Under the pieces are notes generated by a model. The model was given only the letters and a program-made list of their open reading frames with translations. It searched no databases and was not told where the DNA came from. The position numbers were made by a program, and so were the translations under genes. From NCBI RefSeq assembly GCF_027944005.1, contig NZ_AP027204.1, forward strand, positions 2,421,291-2,485,290: DNA of 64,000 nt, written 5' to 3'. Every line of letters starts with the position of its first letter. The first letter of the stretch is position 1. Origin of the DNA: Polynucleobacter sp. SHI8. Lineage in GTDB: Bacteria > Pseudomonadota > Gammaproteobacteria > Burkholderiales > Burkholderiaceae. Below are positions 23,650-32,313 of the stretch, one piece after another.

Positions 23650-24087
23650 TCAACGGCCAAAGCCTGCACGTACAGCGCCACTGGCCGCTTCAATCTGGGC
23701 ATCTAACTCCCCAGCTTCTACGGCGACCTTAATAATCTCCAGCGCTTTAATTAGCTCATCTGCAGAATTTACTTCCACAGCAGTCTTGCCTTTAGCAAAT
23801 TCAATGATCTTTGCGCCATAGCGGATGTTTAGGCAAACCTTGCCATCCATAGCTACGAACCACCACTGACGAATACGCTTTTCATGTTCAATGGTTTTAC
23901 GTGCACCAGTAATGTCTTTAACTGTTTTGAATTTTTTAACAGTAAATGTGCCGCCTTCTTTGCTGGCTTTAGCTAACTGGATCTGCTCCCAGACTTTGTT
24001 AGCTAATTTATTACGACGATGCAGTACTGGCGGAATTGCTGTTGGCTTTTTTGAATTAACCATTTTTAAACTGTTTAATGTGCTCAT
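23650..24087 (-). CDS. Hypothetical island protein (145 aa)
   Basis: A 145-residue basic protein, not firmly recognised. It has a lysine-rich N-terminal third, a central WWFVAMDGKVCLNIRYG segment likely to form beta strands, and an alanine-rich helical C-terminus. A strong AGGAG ribosome-binding site lies 6 bases before the ATG. Proteins of this type occur on integrative elements, but I cannot name a family with confidence. Confidence 0.6.
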   Translation of the reverse strand: MSTLNSLKMVNSKKPTAIPPVLHRRNKLANKVWEQIQLAKASKEGGTFTVKKFKTVKDITGARKTIEHEKRIRQWWFVAMDGKVCLNIRYGAKIIEFAKGKTAVEVNSADELIKALEIIKVAVEAGELDAQIEAASGAVRAGFGR

Positions 24088-24774
24088 CTTTTTCTCCTAT
24101 AAGTTAATGGGCACACTTAATTTATTGTCAGAGTTTTTAGATGGACAACCTCTTTTTGCCAAAAGCCACAAAGATCTAATGATTTGAGCCAGATCTGCTC
24201 TCCTTTTATTAGGTTTCACTAAATAGTTATGACGACAAAGCAGAAGAACGCTTTGTATGCCATCACTTATTACTACTGAAATGAGTTGCGACACTCGGTC
24301 AATATGTCGCCCAATATCAACTGGACATCGGTGTCGCAGGGACGGAAATTCTGAAGCAGTAGCAGAGACTTGTATTCACTATCCTTTACAGGACGCCATT
24401 AGCCTTGCTGACTAATATGAATCAAGTATATGAATTAGCACAAAGATCGTAGAACATAGTTTTACGGATCACGAGAAAGCCCTGCTTACACAGCAACTTT
24501 CAAACAAGACAAAGGTAGCCACTTATTGCTTTTGTCATTGTTGCGTTTCAAGCCGCACGTAAAAGGAGACAGCGAAACCGCCCTTACCAATTTGGTTGTG
24601 CCTATAGTGGTGTAGTAAAGAACTCAGCGAAAGTCCTTTTCTATTACTGAGCCTGTTGCTTAAGGCTCAGTGTAGGTTGAATCTAGCGAAAGTTCATCAA
24701 ACAACATCAAATCAAAATCAGAAAAGAAGAAATGTGATGAGCGACAAGCGAAATCACAGGAGAACGTAGTTCGC
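24088..24774. other. Long gene-poor stretch, possible structured RNA
   Basis: Nearly 690 bp without a convincing gene. Near 24119-24160 is a segment similar to 30390-30430 and 38118-38155. A degenerate type A palindrome is near 24389-24403. A perfect stem ACTGAGCC..GGCTCAGT is at 24646-24671. The motif AGCGAAA occurs four times (near 24576, 24626, 24683 and 24748), a pattern reminiscent of GNRA-type loops in structured RNA. None of this is conclusive. Confidence 0.3.
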
Positions 24775-25413
24775 CTATCTATCTACTTCAATAAATTCAA
24801 TATTTCTTCCTGATGTTGAATTAAATTCTTCAATACAAGTTTCTCTTAAATCCTCAATTCGCTCATCCATTTCTTGGAACGACATGATGTCATCCCTGCT
24901 TAAATCAGTTTCTTCTTCTAATACATCATCAATATCATCGATATCACATGACCAGCTATAGCTTAATTCTTCTTCCTCTTTGTGCTCAATGAATCCAAGT
25001 AATTCGTCAAAACAGACAATTCTTGTACCAATTAAATAGGGGTTATTGTCCTTATAATCCATCTGAACTACAACATCGGGATCTATGATTGAAGCGTACT
25101 TAGCAATATGATCTTGTAACTTTTCAGGGGCGATATTTTTACTTTCAAACTCAAGCTTATGGGTTGAACCAAAATACCAGCAACCATGAGCTCCAAGTAA
25201 TTCACCACCATCAAATTCATCGCATTTACTCATGCCATAAAGTATTCTTGTGACAGCAGAATATCTCTCCGCATTTTTATCAAACGAGTATGTTCCAGAA
25301 CTATCTGTATTTTTATCGAAATCATTCTTAAATCTTCGGATAATTTCTTTTTCTAATTCACGAATTTTTTCATTGCCATAAAAAGTAAACGTGCTTTCTA
25401 CAGGTGTAGACAT
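24775..25413 (-). CDS. Hypothetical acidic protein (212 aa)
   Basis: A 212-residue strongly acidic protein, not recognised; residues 140-190 are especially rich in Asp and Glu. The middle contains GGELLGAHGCWYFGSTHKLEFES and VVVQMDYKDNNPYLIGTRIV (quoted in part), suggesting a mixed alpha/beta fold. A GAGGTGA ribosome-binding site precedes the ATG. Acidic accessory proteins of mobile elements can be DNA mimics, but there is no specific evidence for that here. Confidence 0.6.
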   Translation of the reverse strand: MSTPVESTFTFYGNEKIRELEKEIIRRFKNDFDKNTDSSGTYSFDKNAERYSAVTRILYGMSKCDEFDGGELLGAHGCWYFGSTHKLEFESKNIAPEKLQDHIAKYASIIDPDVVVQMDYKDNNPYLIGTRIVCFDELLGFIEHKEEEELSYSWSCDIDDIDDVLEEETDLSRDDIMSFQEMDERIEDLRETCIEEFNSTSGRNIEFIEVDR

Positions 25414-25563
25414 TTTTCACCTCAAATTAAATTTGTTTAAGTAACTATAGCTAATTTTTATAACAACAGAATAGTTTTAAGCAGAAATCTTTCAAGCTCG
25501 CTGGCTTGGGTAGCTGAGCCAAAATTTAAAACGCTTGAAGGTTATTTTAAAAGGTCATCAAAA

Positions 25564-25587
25564 TATCGTGGCTAAAATGCCACGATA
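25564..25587. terminator. Perfect 9-bp hairpin upstream of recombinase
   Basis: TATCGTGGC and GCCACGATA pair perfectly around TAAAAT. It is the first of two hairpins in the 319-bp gap between divergent genes; it may be a terminator or a recombination-related site. Confidence 0.45.
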
Positions 25588-25620
25588 AATATAAGAGAAG
25601 TAGAGAACTCTTATATTTTT
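25587..25620 (+). terminator. Second hairpin with U-tract upstream of recombinase
   Basis: AAATATAAGAG and CTCTTATATTT form 11-bp arms around a 10-base loop, ending in TT. It directly abuts the previous hairpin and lies about 110 bp before the recombinase start. Plus-strand terminator form, though no plus-strand gene lies upstream, which is odd. Confidence 0.45.
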
Positions 25621-25732
25621 GCGTAACCCATTGATAAAAAAGCGATTCTTTTTACACCATTTTCGGTTGCCCAAACCGAATCTAAGAAAACATACTGTAA
25701 CTCTTTATTTAATACATTTTAGGGAGAAACAG

Positions 25733-26299
25733 ATGTCACAAGCTAGAGTTTTAAATCCACAAGAACTTCGCAGAGTTTTAGATCACGTTGCTACACGCAG
25801 GCACTCAGCACGTAATCGCGCTATGTTGCTACTTACGCACTACGCGGGTATGCGAGTAGCTGAAGTAGCCGCGCTACGCATAAACGACGTTTTAAACAGC
25901 GACAGCACGATTAAGGGTGAAGTACGCTTGATGCCCGATCAAACCAAGGGCAAACACGCCCGTACTGTTTACTTAAATGAACGCATGCAAAAGGAGCTGG
26001 CGCAGTACATCAAAGTACTCAAAATTAAAGATCCAACAAAACCCTTGTTTTACACACAGAAGCAAGCAGGGTTTTCAGCCAACTCACTTACCCAGTACTT
26101 CTTTTATCTTTATCGTGCAGTTGGATTGGAAGGTGCCAGTAGCCATAGCGGTAGACGCACATTCTTAACTGGGCTTGCCAATAAAGGCACAGCAATTCAT
26201 ATATTGAAGTCTCTTGCAGGACATAGAAACATCAGTACTACTGCAACTTATCTCTATAGCAGTCCAGATCAGCTTAAGGCCGCTGTTGAATTGATCTAA
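25733..26299 (+). CDS. Short tyrosine recombinase (FimB/XerC-like catalytic domain)
   Basis: A 188-residue protein consisting only of the catalytic domain of tyrosine recombinases. Catalytic residues are visible: Arg in GMRVAEVAAL, Lys in QTKGKHARTV, the HSGRR box, His in LAGHRNIS and Tyr in TATYLY. Missing the usual N-terminal core-binding domain, it has the size of FimB/FimE-type switches and some island recombinases. The ATG at 25733 with GGGAG is preferred to the frame start at 25619. Its target is unknown. Confidence 0.85.
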   Translation: MSQARVLNPQELRRVLDHVATRRHSARNRAMLLLTHYAGMRVAEVAALRINDVLNSDSTIKGEVRLMPDQTKGKHARTVYLNERMQKELAQYIKVLKIKDPTKPLFYTQKQAGFSANSLTQYFFYLYRAVGLEGASSHSGRRTFLTGLANKGTAIHILKSLAGHRNISTTATYLYSSPDQLKAAVELI

Positions 26300-26638
26300 T
26301 TACTTGGAGAAGTCAGTAAACACTTCTCCAGTGTATTTGTCGTGCACTCTTGTTTTCTTAAGGTTGACTGTAAAAGCCAAACCTCTTGTTGCAAGCCTGT
26401 GACCAAACCACTTACAAAGCACTTCAACTCGCGTGGATCTGTTCTTGCCATCAAGAATGAGCACTTGATCACCCAGCAGGAAGGTGCCACTTAATATTGA
26501 CCCTCTGTACTTGGCATCAGTAATCTCTATTACACGAGCATTTTTTACCTTTACAGGCTTTATTGGTTTAGCTAACTTTGTTGTATGAGGAATGTCACTT
26601 TGCTCATCCCACACTGGTGCTTTGTAATAGAAATCCAT
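26300..26638 (-). CDS. Hypothetical protein (112 aa)
   Basis: A 112-residue basic protein, not recognised. Central beta-rich segment (GSILSGTFLLGDQVLILDG). Its stop codon abuts the convergent recombinase stop. A GAGGG ribosome-binding site precedes the ATG. Likely an accessory gene of the same mobile element. Confidence 0.5.
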   Translation of the reverse strand: MDFYYKAPVWDEQSDIPHTTKLAKPIKPVKVKNARVIEITDAKYRGSILSGTFLLGDQVLILDGKNRSTRVEVLCKWFGHRLATRGLAFTVNLKKTRVHDKYTGEVFTDFSK

Positions 26639-26683
26639 ATAACCCTCATATTTGCTTATAAGTTGTTATTAGGATATCAAATT

Positions 26684-26700
26684 TGTCCTTTGAAAGGACA
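26684..26700. repeat. Island palindrome, type A variant
   Basis: TGTCCTTTGAAAGGACA, directly downstream of the stop codon of the 242-residue gene. Confidence 0.75.
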
Positions 26701-26702
26701 TT

Positions 26703-27431
26703 TCACACAACTGGAAACTGCCCAATTGCGGCATTATCAATTCGTGTTTTTGCTTGCTTGATATATCGTCCAACCGTTGCGGCCAAACGATTACGCTTAA
26801 CGAGCCTATCTGCGTAATCGTCTTTAGGATTGGGCATAGAGTCTTTATCTAGCAACCCCATCTCTGCACCAATTTCCCACAGCTTTAATTTATTAGCGCC
26901 TAATCTTGTTTCCATATAGCGGTCATAGACTTGTAGGCACAGTCTTAAGTTGGCAATCGTATAAGTACCGTTTAACGGATATTTGGCTGTTGTCTTACTA
27001 ACAGCTTTGGATGGCCGCCCCTTCTTTCTGCCGTGACGCCCCATCAGCAACTCATTGAAATACTTCTTAAGCGACTTCTTATCGTAAGTGAGTGGCACTT
27101 GCAAAAAGATAAAGTCATCTTTGCTCCACTGGTCGGGCACTTCATCTTTGACATCTATCTCTTTAAATTTATAGATAGATATTTGCTCTGCAAATAATTC
27201 AACCCCTTTGGCTCGCCACCAAACCCTAAATTCATCATCGCGCACATCACCAAAGTCTGCATATAACTTAGCGCACTTTCCCTTGCCGCCTTTTTCACAA
27301 GTAGCTAAGTAGTCTTTGTTGCGCCGTAAGTAAGCCCACCACCAGTAATAAGGACTTTGCTCTTGCCTAGACAAGGGCTGTCTATTGTTTTTAGTGCCAA
27401 AGGTTGGGTACGGCTCAAAAAACTTCACCAT
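26703..27431 (-). CDS. Hypothetical protein (242 aa)
   Basis: A 242-residue basic protein, not recognised. It is rich in tryptophan and tyrosine near the N-terminus (SPYYWWWAYLRRN). Residues 120-160 contain FNELLMGRHGRKKGRPSK, resembling an AT-hook-like basic patch. A DNA-associated role is plausible but unproven. Divergent from the 260-residue gene. Confidence 0.6.
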   Translation of the reverse strand: MVKFFEPYPTFGTKNNRQPLSRQEQSPYYWWWAYLRRNKDYLATCEKGGKGKCAKLYADFGDVRDDEFRVWWRAKGVELFAEQISIYKFKEIDVKDEVPDQWSKDDFIFLQVPLTYDKKSLKKYFNELLMGRHGRKKGRPSKAVSKTTAKYPLNGTYTIANLRLCLQVYDRYMETRLGANKLKLWEIGAEMGLLDKDSMPNPKDDYADRLVKRNRLAATVGRYIKQAKTRIDNAAIGQFPVV

Positions 27432-27567
27432 TTTCTTAACATTCTAAATAGATCAATATTGTATGGGTTAGAGAATTTTAACCCAAAAGAATAAAGTTAT
27501 TTCATGGCCAAGCGGTTAAATTTCTTAACAAGCAGTCATATTTCTTAATACAGAAAGAGAGTTAAAA

Positions 27568-28350
27568 ATGAACACATTATTAAACGCAGTAGATACAACC
27601 CCTGTTACAACAAACGTCCTTTTAAAGGACACAAGCAAAGTAGCTAACGTTGCTGTTGGCACTACCGTTGCCCTTACTAATATGGAAGCAAATCGTATTA
27701 ACTGGGAACAAGGTGCCTACAGAACAAGTAATCAAGCCTTATATGCAGTATTGGGCGATTGCCTGGCTTTTTGTGGTGACATGACACTTCCAGAAGCTAA
27801 ACAACGTAGCGAATCTTTAGAGTCTTTCTATAAAGAGCGTGGCTACACCTATAAAAAGGATCTGCCCTTAGCGACACGTGTTGTACGTGCAGTTTTTGGA
27901 TCAAGAGATCGTCGTCGTATTAGCACCTACTCTTTGGTTATTCGTCAGGCAATGAAAGAGAAGGTTTTGATAGCTGACTTTTCAGCATGGGTGGAAGAGC
28001 GTGGTGGCGTTCAAGAGATCAGTCTTGGCAAAAGTGCTACTTACATCAAGCCTGCTGATAAAGCTGAAATGGCTAAAAACAATCTAAAAGGCAAAACACC
28101 GATTGGCTATGCCAAGTCTGAATTGCTCTCACATGTTGCTGATGCTCAGTACCTAGGTGATATGTGCGTACTTTTAGCAGAGCAACAGGCTGACGGCAGT
28201 TTTGGTGTCTATGCAGTTTTGCGTCAAGATGGACTGATTAAGTCTGCCTTTACCTCTTTGTATGCAGTTGGTAAAGAGCTTGAGGATAAAGCCAAGGCTG
28301 AGATCAAAGCGGCAAATGATGCAGATGGCGCCATTGCTAAATCTGCTTAA
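27568..28350 (+). CDS. Hypothetical protein (260 aa)
   Basis: A 260-residue protein, not recognised. After a Thr/Val-rich N-terminus it is helical, with a basic RDRRRISTYSLVIRQAM segment near residues 113-130. An AGAGAG site precedes the ATG. An island palindrome is embedded in codons 16-22, where it encodes NVLLKDT. It is probably cotranscribed with the AAA+ gene 54 bp downstream. Confidence 0.6.
   Translation: MNTLLNAVDTTPVTTNVLLKDTSKVANVAVGTTVALTNMEANRINWEQGAYRTSNQALYAVLGDCLAFCGDMTLPEAKQRSESLESFYKERGYTYKKDLPLATRVVRAVFGSRDRRRISTYSLVIRQAMKEKVLIADFSAWVEERGGVQEISLGKSATYIKPADKAEMAKNNLKGKTPIGYAKSELLSHVADAQYLGDMCVLLAEQQADGSFGVYAVLRQDGLIKSAFTSLYAVGKELEDKAKAEIKAANDADGAIAKSA
27615..27631. repeat. 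Island palindrome, type A, inside a coding sequence
   Basis: CGTCCTTTTAAAGGACA lies within the 260-residue gene, in the region encoding the start of the protein. It is the only copy of the family inside a predicted gene. Confidence 0.75.
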
Positions 28351-28404
28351 TTAATCAAGGGGAATGTTATGGGCATTCCCCATTCATATTTGAAAGGAAT
28401 ACAA

Positions 28405-29088
28405 ATGTTAACGAAAGGAAATAATCATGCGCCTCAAACGATTGATGACATCATCTTTGGAAACGATGAATCTAAATTGCGGATTGAAGATATTGTCTCG
28501 GGTGCCGACGCATTACCTCACTGCGGCAAATCAGCCATTCTTTTATACGGAGTCTTCGGAACAGGCAAAACAACGCTCGCTAAGATGCTACCTAACCACA
28601 TTGAATACGGCAAAACCAAAGAAGAGTTAGTCTGGCCAGAAGAGTTCATTGCTTGTCAGCAAGGCTTTAATGGCCCTCAGGTTATGGCAAAGATTGATGC
28701 AATCTTGACTAAAAGCTCTTTTAACGTAAGTGGGCTTCACTACATCATTCTTGATGAGGTGGACAACTTAACTAAGCAGGCTCAGCAAAGTTTGAAGTCA
28801 GCATTGAATACGACTCGCGGCGTATTCATATTGACGACAAACAATGTATCGCTACTAGATAAGGGCATGCTAGATCGTTGCGTCTTAGTTGAAATGAATG
28901 CGGCACATCCAAATGCTTACTTGGATATTGCCAAATCTATTGCTGATGAAGCTGGGGTCACCTTATCTAATGATGAGTTACTGACAACCATTCAAGCCGC
29001 CAATGGATCATTTAGAAACTTGTTTCATAACGTGGGGCGCTTGGCTAGGCGCAAAGGTCAACAGCCACCTCCTAATATAATTTATTAA
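28405..29088 (+). CDS. AAA+ ATPase, clamp-loader-like
   Basis: A 227-residue ATPase with Walker A GVFGTGKTTLA, Walker B YIILDEVD, sensor-1 FILTTNN and an arginine-containing LDRCV segment after it. The order and the TKQAQQSLKSALNT helix between Walker B and sensor 1 resemble the clamp-loader subunits DnaX/RFC. It is shorter than full clamp loaders, lacking the C-terminal collar. The ATG at 28405 with AAAGGAA is preferred to 28369. A role in replication or recombination of the element is inferred. It overlaps the convergent integrase by 4 bp. Confidence 0.75.
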   Translation: MLTKGNNHAPQTIDDIIFGNDESKLRIEDIVSGADALPHCGKSAILLYGVFGTGKTTLAKMLPNHIEYGKTKEELVWPEEFIACQQGFNGPQVMAKIDAILTKSSFNVSGLHYIILDEVDNLTKQAQQSLKSALNTTRGVFILTTNNVSLLDKGMLDRCVLVEMNAAHPNAYLDIAKSIADEAGVTLSNDELLTTIQAANGSFRNLFHNVGRLARRKGQQPPPNIIY

Positions 29089-30359
29089 GCCAGCCTATCT
29101 GCCGCCATCGTTGCCGTCAATTTGCTGTAATGACGATCAATCATGGCGGCACTATTGCCCATCTGCTTAGACAGCGTATGAATATCAGTCTTATTCTCCA
29201 ATAGCTCCAAAGTAGCGTAGGTATGTCTAAGTGAATAGAGTGTTCGCATCTGCCCATCGTGACTTAATCCCAAACCACTATCTCGCATCAATCGCTTAAA
29301 AGCACCGTCAATCCGCATGGGCTGATGACCGTTGGCAAATACGAAGATCAGCTCAGGGCAACGCGTCTCAAATAGTCGATCAAAGGGAATATCCCACACA
29401 GCCCGTTGTCTGCTGTGTAATCGTTTAAGCACATTAACTGCCTTGTGTTTAGCAATCAGCCAGCGGCCACCAGTCTTGCCATCCACCCATATACGAAGGT
29501 ACTTCTTATCCCCTTGCGTGTGCCACTCAATATTGTTCCAGCAGATATTCAGTGCCTCAGTGCCATGCCGCATACCTGTGTATAAAAGCATCTCAATATA
29601 GTCACGCAGTAAGGGTCTAGTCTCATGCTCAATCTCTAGTCTGCCTTGCTTGATCCATGGCTCCATAAACTCCAACAAGCGATCAATCTCTTCGCGAGTA
29701 AATGCTGGGCGGGTTTTACCTTTTTGCCCTCTTGCTGTTAGCTTGGGAATAGCTACTCGTTCACTGATCCAGCCTTTGCTAATGGCTACCAGCTGTAACT
29801 TGGTCCACGCACTGGCAAAGTTCATCAAGGTGCTGGCTCTGGGCACCTTGTTCATCTGCCTATTACGCCAAACCTCAAACTCATGCACGTCGGTATAAGT
29901 TATTTCTTCTAGTCTTTTGTCACCAAAGTAAGGTAGAAAGTATTTCTCAATACAGGTGATGTAGCTACCGTACACACTCTTGCCTATACCCACATCCAAG
30001 TCCTGCCGCATTGAGTAGAGAGTGGCGTGTGCAATTTCTGCAAACGTGGGCGACTTTTGTGCAAGCCCCAGTCTTTGGCGAAATCTGGTTTCATCGTAAA
30101 GATCGCAAGCCATTCGTACTGCGTGTTCAATACTGGCTTGGCGGGTGGTCTGACGATGCCATGAGCCATCTTGCAGTCTAAAGCGACAATGCCAAAGTGG
30201 ACTTCCGGGTCTGCGATGAATAACGACTTCGCCATCACGCAAGTAAAGCTCTGTGGGCTCGGCGTATTTGAGCTGGCTTAAGGCTGTGGGTTGGGATTCG
30301 TGCTGGGGCGAGGAGATTACTTCCAGATGACTTTCAGGTACTTTAATTACCTTGGTCAC
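29085..30359 (-). CDS. Tyrosine-type integrase (island E3)
   Basis: A 424-residue site-specific recombinase. The core-binding domain is at about 95-200 and the catalytic domain at about 215-415. Catalytic residues visible: Arg in GMRHGTEAL, Lys in VDGKTGGRW, His-x-x-Arg in SLRHTYA, His/Asn-type box KQMGNS (less canonical) and Tyr in IDRHYSK. It lies next to a segment (30390-30430) that recurs at 24119 and 38118 and may be its attachment site. It probably drives movement of module E3. Confidence 0.88.
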   Translation of the reverse strand: MTKVIKVPESHLEVISSPQHESQPTALSQLKYAEPTELYLRDGEVVIHRRPGSPLWHCRFRLQDGSWHRQTTRQASIEHAVRMACDLYDETRFRQRLGLAQKSPTFAEIAHATLYSMRQDLDVGIGKSVYGSYITCIEKYFLPYFGDKRLEEITYTDVHEFEVWRNRQMNKVPRASTLMNFASAWTKLQLVAISKGWISERVAIPKLTARGQKGKTRPAFTREEIDRLLEFMEPWIKQGRLEIEHETRPLLRDYIEMLLYTGMRHGTEALNICWNNIEWHTQGDKKYLRIWVDGKTGGRWLIAKHKAVNVLKRLHSRQRAVWDIPFDRLFETRCPELIFVFANGHQPMRIDGAFKRLMRDSGLGLSHDGQMRTLYSLRHTYATLELLENKTDIHTLSKQMGNSAAMIDRHYSKLTATMAADRLA

Positions 30360-30433
30360 TTTTTGGGCAGATTGCTGTTGTCATACAGCTATTTTATTTT
30401 CAGAGTTTTGCTTTGGACAACCTCTTCATGAAA

Positions 30434-30450
30434 TGTCCTTTTAAAGGACG
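30434..30450. repeat. Island palindrome, type A
   Basis: TGTCCTTTTAAAGGACG, at the 3' end of the Hxs operon, immediately downstream of its last stop codon. Confidence 0.8.
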
Positions 30451-30451
30451 C

Positions 30452-30715
30452 TTATTGATTAGCAGATCCAAAAAATCCCATTACACCCATAACAAACCCG
30501 ATGTAATAAAAAAGCCCTGTATTTGGTTGTCCAATAATGTAAACATCATCCAGAAAAAGCCAGCCCAAGAAGGAAAAAATTACGATGTAGCCATGCCATA
30601 GACCCGATAAAAATCCATATGGATCGCCTATTTCTTCAGGGGCGTAGTGATGTGCGCATCCAGTTAGTACAAGACTAATAAGGACTATATAAAAAATAGG
30701 TTTTAAATATCTCAT
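30452..30715 (-). CDS. Small lipoprotein/membrane protein of the Hxs operon
   Basis: An 87-residue protein with an N-terminal lipobox (LVLTGC, Cys19) and one or two hydrophobic helices in the C-terminal half (YIVIFSFLGWLFLDD and GLFYYIGFVMGVMGFFG). Last gene of the run, with its ATG directly after the stop of the MauG-like gene, so it is translationally coupled. Function unknown. Confidence 0.6.
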   Translation of the reverse strand: MRYLKPIFYIVLISLVLTGCAHHYAPEEIGDPYGFLSGLWHGYIVIFSFLGWLFLDDVYIIGQPNTGLFYYIGFVMGVMGFFGSANQ

Positions 30716-31945
30716 CTAAAAAGATAATGTCTTTAAGAAAGCAGTTAGTTGACTTACCTCTTCTGGGGTTAGATAGTTAACTCTAGTTGTGCTGTCGCTG
30801 AATGTAAGTCTTTTAGATAGCTCATATCTATCAAACTGACTTAGCTTGTCTGTTTGCACCAAAGACAAAGGGTCATAGTGAGCAATAATTGCTTCTTGAA
30901 TTGTTGCTACAGATCCAGAATGCCCATATGGCGCGGTCTTTTCTACGTTGTACAGTGGCGCAGTTCGAAATTTATATAAGTCTTTTGGATTAAATGTCGC
31001 GTTATATCTCCCGTAGTCAACTCCAAAACCATTCTTACCAAATCCAAGCTGTGGAAACGGTACCGTATAAAACTTGAAATCGCTAAAGTGGGGTCCGTTG
31101 TGGCATGTAGAGCAGGCACCTTTGCCATAAAACACTCTGGCACCCTTCAATTCAGGCTGAGTAAGATCTTCTTTGCCTTGAACAAATCTCTCTAATTTTG
31201 TTTGCTTAAGTCTGAATTCGTTGCGAATAAAGGCCGCTATGGCCCTTGCAAAATCAATGTACTCTAGCTGGTCAACATTTTTATTAAGTACTTTGGCTAA
31301 ATTTTGACTTGCTTCTGGCTCAATTTTTATAAGTCTTTGAGATATTGCCTTGTACACTTCTTTGGATTTATCTACTGACTCGGTTTTGTGATTTTTGACA
31401 AACTGATCCTCATCAAGCATCTCTCTAATTTCCACAACCGGTAAATGTATTGCCGTTACCAAAGCATCATTAGTAGGCCCCTGCGAACCAAATTGACTAA
31501 GCGGCTTTTTCAAAGAAAAGTCCACCCTACCATCCCAGAAAAATACATCAAAACCTTTGGCACCTCTGCCCCAAAAAGCCAAGGTATTTCTTGGTAGTTG
31601 CTTTGCTCCATTAAGCAATCTATCGGGCCCAACCATTGTCTTTCCATCGCCGCCCCCAATAGCCGCCGCGTTGGGTATTCCGTCTGCAGAGCCAAATTTG
31701 TCTTGATGGCAGGTTCTGCATGAGATATTGCCATTAAGACTTAGCCCCTTATTGCTCTCAAAAAATTTAACCCCCAATGGTGATAATTTTTCATCGGAAT
31801 TTCTATATAGCTCGTCTGCGGGCTTAAAGCCAGATTCAATTATTTGGCGCTTAATTATTTTTGTTTCAGCATTTTCAATGGCGCTAACATGCTGAGTTAG
31901 CACCATCAATGAAAACAGGAGTATTTTATTAATAACGAATTTCAT
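30716..31945 (-). CDS. MauG-like dihaem cytochrome c peroxidase, Hxs-associated
   Basis: A 409-residue periplasmic dihaem protein: signal peptide (1-22), haem motifs CRTCH at 76-80 and CSTCH at 278-282, and the HSGSVATIQEAI segment typical of the peroxidase/MauG family. MauG relatives carry out oxidations of protein residues. A MauG-like protein is, as I recall, a named associate of His-Xaa-Ser systems. Its start overlaps the preceding gene by 17 bp, so it is part of the operon. It may act on the exported HxsA product, which is an inference. Confidence 0.9.
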   Translation of the reverse strand: MKFVINKILLFSLMVLTQHVSAIENAETKIIKRQIIESGFKPADELYRNSDEKLSPLGVKFFESNKGLSLNGNISCRTCHQDKFGSADGIPNAAAIGGGDGKTMVGPDRLLNGAKQLPRNTLAFWGRGAKGFDVFFWDGRVDFSLKKPLSQFGSQGPTNDALVTAIHLPVVEIREMLDEDQFVKNHKTESVDKSKEVYKAISQRLIKIEPEASQNLAKVLNKNVDQLEYIDFARAIAAFIRNEFRLKQTKLERFVQGKEDLTQPELKGARVFYGKGACSTCHNGPHFSDFKFYTVPFPQLGFGKNGFGVDYGRYNATFNPKDLYKFRTAPLYNVEKTAPYGHSGSVATIQEAIIAHYDPLSLVQTDKLSQFDRYELSKRLTFSDSTTRVNYLTPEEVSQLTAFLKTLSF

Positions 31946-32312
31946 GAGTTTTTACAAAATTTCTAACATCATTTGATTTTTCTTCAATTACCTCAATACC
32001 AATCATTGCAAGACTTTCTTCATTGACACCCAAAATCATCATCTTTTTTCTGAGCTTGTCATAGTCATCGCAAGTCAACAAACCTACCTCGGCGGAATGT
32101 AACTGCCTAATAGACTCTTCAGATTTATCAACATTCACTTTATTTTTTGCAATTAAGTGATCACGCATAACATTGTCGCAAGCAAATACTAACTTTTTAT
32201 AGTCTTCCTTATAGATAACCTCAGCCAAATAAGGTGCGGCCATATATTTTGTAGCGAGCGCAATACAGCTTATAGAGGCAAATACATTCAGAACAATAAG
32301 TATTTTTTTCAT
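31929..32312 (-). CDS. Hxs-associated membrane-anchored protein (TIGR03982-like)
   Basis: A 127-residue protein with an N-terminal membrane anchor or signal (KKILIVLNVFASISCIALA) and a helical domain with two cysteines (FACDNVM and LTCDDYD). I recall a family named as His-Xaa-Ser system-associated with this size and layout, but the match is not certain. The ATG at 32312 comes 1 base after the stop of the preceding gene, a typical coupled start; a frame start at 32348 would overlap it. Its function is unknown. Confidence 0.6.
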   Translation of the reverse strand: MKKILIVLNVFASISCIALATKYMAAPYLAEVIYKEDYKKLVFACDNVMRDHLIAKNKVNVDKSEESIRQLHSAEVGLLTCDDYDKLRKKMMILGVNEESLAMIGIEVIEEKSNDVRNFVKTHEIRY

Positions 32313-32313
32313 T

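Noticed and set aside
24097..24294. 65-codon minus-strand frame upstream of the 145-residue gene
   Set aside because: It includes the repeated 24119-24160 segment and shows no protein-like features.
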